NCBI GenBank assembly: GCA_963699175.1
Contig: OY969418.1
Coordinates: forward strand, 310,001-374,000
Direction: 5' to 3'
Source of the DNA: JACPYM01 sp963699175
GTDB taxonomy: Bacteria > Acidobacteriota > Blastocatellia > RBC074
DNA length: 64,000 bases
Shown: positions 62,001 through 64,000 of the stretch, piece by piece
Layout of the letters: every line of letters starts with the position of its first letter
Position numbering within the stretch: the first letter of the stretch is position 1
Notes under the pieces: generated by a model
Told to the model about the DNA's origin: nothing
Database searches by the model: none
Seen by the model: the letters and a program-made list of their open reading frames with translations, nothing else
Made by a program: the position numbers and the translations under genes

Positions 62001-64000
62001 CGGCTCCGCGCTCGTTACGCCGCGCGTCCTCTTCCAGTCTGCCACGGCCCAACGCGCTTCCGACCATGATCCGATCCTCGTTGGACTGTTCCAAGTTGCC
62101 GATCTAGCCATCACCAAGACCGATGGCGTAACGACTGCGACGCCGGGCGGCTCGGTGACTTACACGATCACCGCTTCCAATGCGGGCCCCGATCCGGTGA
62201 CTGGCGGAACTGTGGCGGATACTTTCCCAGCGATACTCAGTTGTACTTGGACGTGTGTGGGCGCGGGTGGCGGCACTTGCACGGCGGCGGGTTCAGGTAA
62301 CATCAATGACGCGGTCAATCTGCCAGTGGGCGGTTCAGTGACTTACACCGCAAGTTGCGCTATTAACGCGAGCGCGACCGGCACGCTCTCTAACACTGCG
62401 ACGGTCAGCGGCGGTGCGGTGAGCGATCCCACGCCCGGCAACAACAGCGCGACCGACACCGACACGCTCACCCCCCAAGCCAATCTTGGCATCACCAAAA
62501 CGGATGGCGTGACGACCGCCACGCCGGGCGGTTCGGTGACTTACACGATCACGGCCTCGAATGCCGGGCCGAGCAATGCGCCTGTCTCAACTGTAGTGGA
62601 CACCTTCCCAGCTTCGCTGACCTGTACTTGGACATGTGTGGGCGCGGGCGGCGGCACCTGCACGGCAAGCGGCAGTGGCAACATCAGCGATGCAACCAAT
62701 CTGCCTGCGGGCGGTTCGGTCACTTACACGGCGAGTTGTACGATTTCGGCGAGTGCGACTGGCTCGTTGAGTAACACGGCAACAGTCGCAACGTCCGGCG
62801 GCGTGACTGATCCGACACCGGGCAACAACAGCGCCACCGACACCGACACGCTGGCGGCACAGGCCGATCTGGCGATCACCAAGACTGATGGCGTGACAAC
62901 GGCGACGCCTGGTGGCTCGGTGACTTATACCATCACAGCTTCTAATGCGGGGCCAAGCAATGCGACAGGGGCGACGGTAGCGGACACTTTCCCGGCTTCG
63001 CTGACCTGCACCTGGACGTGCGTGGGCGCTGGCGGTGGCACTTGTACGGCGAGCGGTAGCGGCAACATCAGCGATACAGCCAACCTGCCAGCGGGCGGTT
63101 CAGTGACCTACACGGCAAGTTGCACAATCTCAGCGAGCGCGACTGGCACGTTGAGTAATACCGCGACCGTGGCAGCGCCGGGCGGCGTGACTGACCCGAC
63201 GCCGGGCAACAACAGCGCCACCGATACCGACACGCTGGCGGCACAGGCCAACCTCGGCATCACCAAGACCGACGGTGTGACGACGGCGACGCCGGGCGGT
63301 TCGGTGACTTACACCATCACAGCTTCCAACGCGGGGCCGAGCAATGCGCCTGGCTCAACTGTAGCGGACACCTTCCCAGCCTCGCTGACCTGCACTTGGA
63401 CGTGCGTGGGCGCGGGCGGTGGCACTTGTACGGCGAGCGGTAGCGGCAACATCAACGATACAGCCAATCTGCCCGCGGGCGGTTCGGTCACTTACACAGC
63501 GAGTTGCTCGATCGCGGCGAGCGCGACCGGCACGTTAAGCAATACGGCCACAGTTGCCACAGGTGGCGGAATAACCGATCCGACACCAGGCAATAACAGC
63601 GCGACCGACACTGACACGCTCAACCCGTCAGCCAATCTCGGCATCACCAAAACGGATGGGGTGACGACGGTCACGCCGGGCGGTTCGACGACTTATACCA
63701 TCGTGGCTTCGAATGCCGGGCCAAGCAATGTGACGGGGGCGACGGTGGCGGATACCTTCCCGGCCTCGCTCACCTGTTCGTGGACGAGCGTCGCCGCTGG
63801 GGGAGCGACGGGCAACACGCCAGGACCGGTGGCGGGCAATATCAACAACACGGGTCTCACTCTGCCCGCGGGCAGTTCGGTGACTTACACAGCGACTTGC
63901 ACGATCTCCGGCAGCGCCAGTGGCACAATCTCCAACACAGCGACCGTCAGCAGCGCCGTGACCGATCCAAACCCTGCCAACAACAGCGCGACTGACAACG
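59086..64000 (+). CDS. ExeM/NucH-type extracellular endonuclease with DUF11 repeats (3' end beyond window)
   Basis: An open frame from ATG 59086 to the window edge, 1638 codons so far. The N-terminus has a basic stretch and a TM or signal segment (AWLLAIFIVVSVVFLHARR). Then a beta-rich domain (about 60-280); an Ig/cadherin-like section with TYSVTIQWANNDGVPQTANC; an OB-like domain (TVTIEGVVTGDFQ, GFFVQEENTDFD, KVQVTGTVSEFNNLTEITAT); and an exonuclease-endonuclease-phosphatase domain with ASVNVLNYFTTLN, LMEIENHATNATI, DVLMLGDFNAYPQE and ASDHDPILVGLF. From residue 1006, DUF11 repeats begin. Likely a secreted or surface nuclease that degrades extracellular DNA for nutrients or biofilm turnover. 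Repeats usually space such domains from the cell surface. Confidence 0.88.
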   Translation, partial: MKRILHIYTHMLNQLRSLITRRLRLWPAAKSTAVPAWLLAIFIVVSVVFLHARRITADTGTGSISLTTLGSAAAENFVTLSNTAGSTTNTTLPTGWYITEQGGGARDNEQYAVDTGGSTTGDIYSYGAAANTERALGELRSGTLIPLFGAKFTNNTGATITALDIAYTGEQWRFGGVHSTVADRMDFQYSLDATDLSTGTWIDANALDFNPPITTGTAGALDGNAAANRTALSSTISSLNILNGATFFIRWNDVDATGADDGLAVDDFSITPQAVVANAPVVPTCPASLTTTVGTATSSGVSASDADGTVTSATITSIAPSNPGTITLTGFTPAGGVGGTANATLSVSAATPANTYSVTIQWANNDGVPQTANCVVSVVVNLPPVIVFIHDVQGNGAATPIPGATVTIEGVVTGDFQPITNDNRLSGFFVQEENTDFDADPATSEGIFVFCSACPTNVAEGQKVQVTGTVSEFNNLTEITATTAGSVVITNAGNNLAQVSASTIDLPVVGVIDDFYEPKESMLVTFVDTLTVSEYFEQARYGRIELYEGTRPRTFNESNPPSVAGFAAHNDNLNRRRVYLDDDDNVENSVLNLTDGLQFVFHPQANGGLSARNATNTGPGVQGTDFFRGGDTISNLTGILHYSFSGGTSPNEWRVRPVAASPATFTAVNVRPPTPPAVGGAIRAASVNVLNYFTTLNVRGADSTAELNRQRERTSIVLCSLNPDVAALMEIENHATNATITDLLGDVNTRCGGTHPYTFVNTGGALGTDQIRVLLIYRTGVLSPVGAPLSDMDPVHNRPPTAQTFDVVDALNPAFGKRFTALANHSKSKGCGGASGADLDQNDGQACFAATRLAQANRLITWVNSTVIPAAGDPDVLMLGDFNAYPQETLAAAITGAGFSDLETAFLGSAAYSYLFDGQLGHIDYAWSSASLTPQVTGVAPWHINADENPLFDYNDEIKDGAAEQTFEEKPDGSALVTPRVLFQSATAQRASDHDPILVGLFQVADLAITKTDGVTTATPGGSVTYTITASNAGPDPVTGGTVADTFPAILSCTWTCVGAGGGTCTAAGSGNINDAVNLPVGGSVTYTASCAINASATGTLSNTATVSGGAVSDPTPGNNSATDTDTLTPQANLGITKTDGVTTATPGGSVTYTITASNAGPSNAPVSTVVDTFPASLTCTWTCVGAGGGTCTASGSGNISDATNLPAGGSVTYTASCTISASATGSLSNTATVATSGGVTDPTPGNNSATDTDTLAAQADLAITKTDGVTTATPGGSVTYTITASNAGPSNATGATVADTFPASLTCTWTCVGAGGGTCTASGSGNISDTANLPAGGSVTYTASCTISASATGTLSNTATVAAPGGVTDPTPGNNSATDTDTLAAQANLGITKTDGVTTATPGGSVTYTITASNAGPSNAPGSTVADTFPASLTCTWTCVGAGGGTCTASGSGNINDTANLPAGGSVTYTASCSIAASATGTLSNTATVATGGGITDPTPGNNSATDTDTLNPSANLGITKTDGVTTVTPGGSTTYTIVASNAGPSNVTGATVADTFPASLTCSWTSVAAGGATGNTPGPVAGNINNTGLTLPAGSSVTYTATCTISGSASGTISNTATVSSAVTDPNPANNSATDN
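62101..64000 (+). repeat. Array of five near-identical DUF11 repeats (period 381-384 bp)
   Basis: Repeat units begin at 62101, 62482, 62866, 63250 and 63634, each opening with (D/N)L(A/G)ITKTDGVTTATPGGS and running through SNAGPSNA, VADTFPASLTCTWTCVGAGG and GNNSATDTDTL. The first is 127 codons and the next three 128; the last is cut by the window and more diverged (VTTVTPGGSTTYTIVASN, CSWTSVAAGG). Conserved Cys positions suggest disulfides in each domain. Confidence 0.95.

Noticed and set aside
62101..64000. Periodic repeats as a possible CRISPR-like array
   Set aside because: The period is 381-384 bp, in frame, and encodes DUF11 domains; no short repeat-spacer structure anywhere in the window.

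Overview
The window looks like chromosomal DNA of a diderm bacterium with mid-range GC. LpxD, a fused LptF/LptG, a YbgF-type Tol-Pal protein, PDZ/GAF and SpoIIE-type signalling proteins, a PQQ dehydrogenase paired with a cytochrome c carrying the Verrucomicrobium-type heme domain, and a DUF11-repeat nuclease together suggest an acidobacterium, perhaps of the Blastocatellia. That assignment is inference from gene content; no rRNA or tRNA gene was seen.

Layout. 1-4018 (minus): cytochrome c, PQQ dehydrogenase and a PDZ/multi-TM/GAF protein cut by the window edge. 4189-6723 (minus): a partner-switching operon (STAS protein, RsbW-like kinase, GAF-SpoIIE phosphatase). 7179-12408: dead transposases, a complete IS21-family element (copy A) and the 5' half of an AIPR gene. 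12422-23332: accA, dnaE, guaA, pssA, a YdcH-like gene and mutS. 23361-30176: a dead istB, IS21 copy B (inverted relative to A), the 3' half of the AIPR gene, and an IS1595-family transposase with its partner ORF. 30226-34242: ssb, ybgF-like, recN (frameshifted) and a bifunctional nuclease gene. 34330-43676: parA, parB, an unknown gene, lpxD and xerD between several transposon relicts. 43797-49648: metK, ahcY, lptFG and an ImmA/XRE pair. 50377-58753: ECF sigma with two small membrane proteins, a lipoprotein binding protein (frameshifted), trmL, acnA, ahpD, ahpC and a Fur/PerR regulator. 59086 to the end: a secreted ExeM/NucH-type nuclease with DUF11 repeats, cut by the window edge.

Main discovery. 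The two IS21 copies (8426-11883 and 24160-27617, both 3458 bp) carry swapped 5-bp target duplications. Copy A is flanked by CCTGG and TCAAG, copy B by CCAGG and CTTGA. Turning the 12.3 kb between them around restores a perfect 5-bp duplication at each copy and at the same time rejoins two broken genes, each in frame at its junction: an AIPR gene and an older istB. The segment was therefore inverted by recombination between the copies, or was joined in the wrong orientation during assembly.

The same repair uncovers a second element. The AIPR gene, a small ORF and an IS1595-type transposase lie between 25-bp perfect terminal inverted repeats (12384-12408 and 30152-30176) with 8-bp duplications (TTAGTTAA). 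This is an IS1595-family transposon of about 3.08 kb carrying an abortive-infection-type gene as cargo. Each inverted repeat contains an inward-facing -35 box, one in front of the cargo and one in front of the transposase. It had inserted at the edge of a 20-bp perfect palindrome that probably terminated both accA and ssb.

Single-base frameshifts occur in recN, the binding-protein gene, the AIPR gene and the IS1595 transposase; they may be genuine decay or consensus errors.
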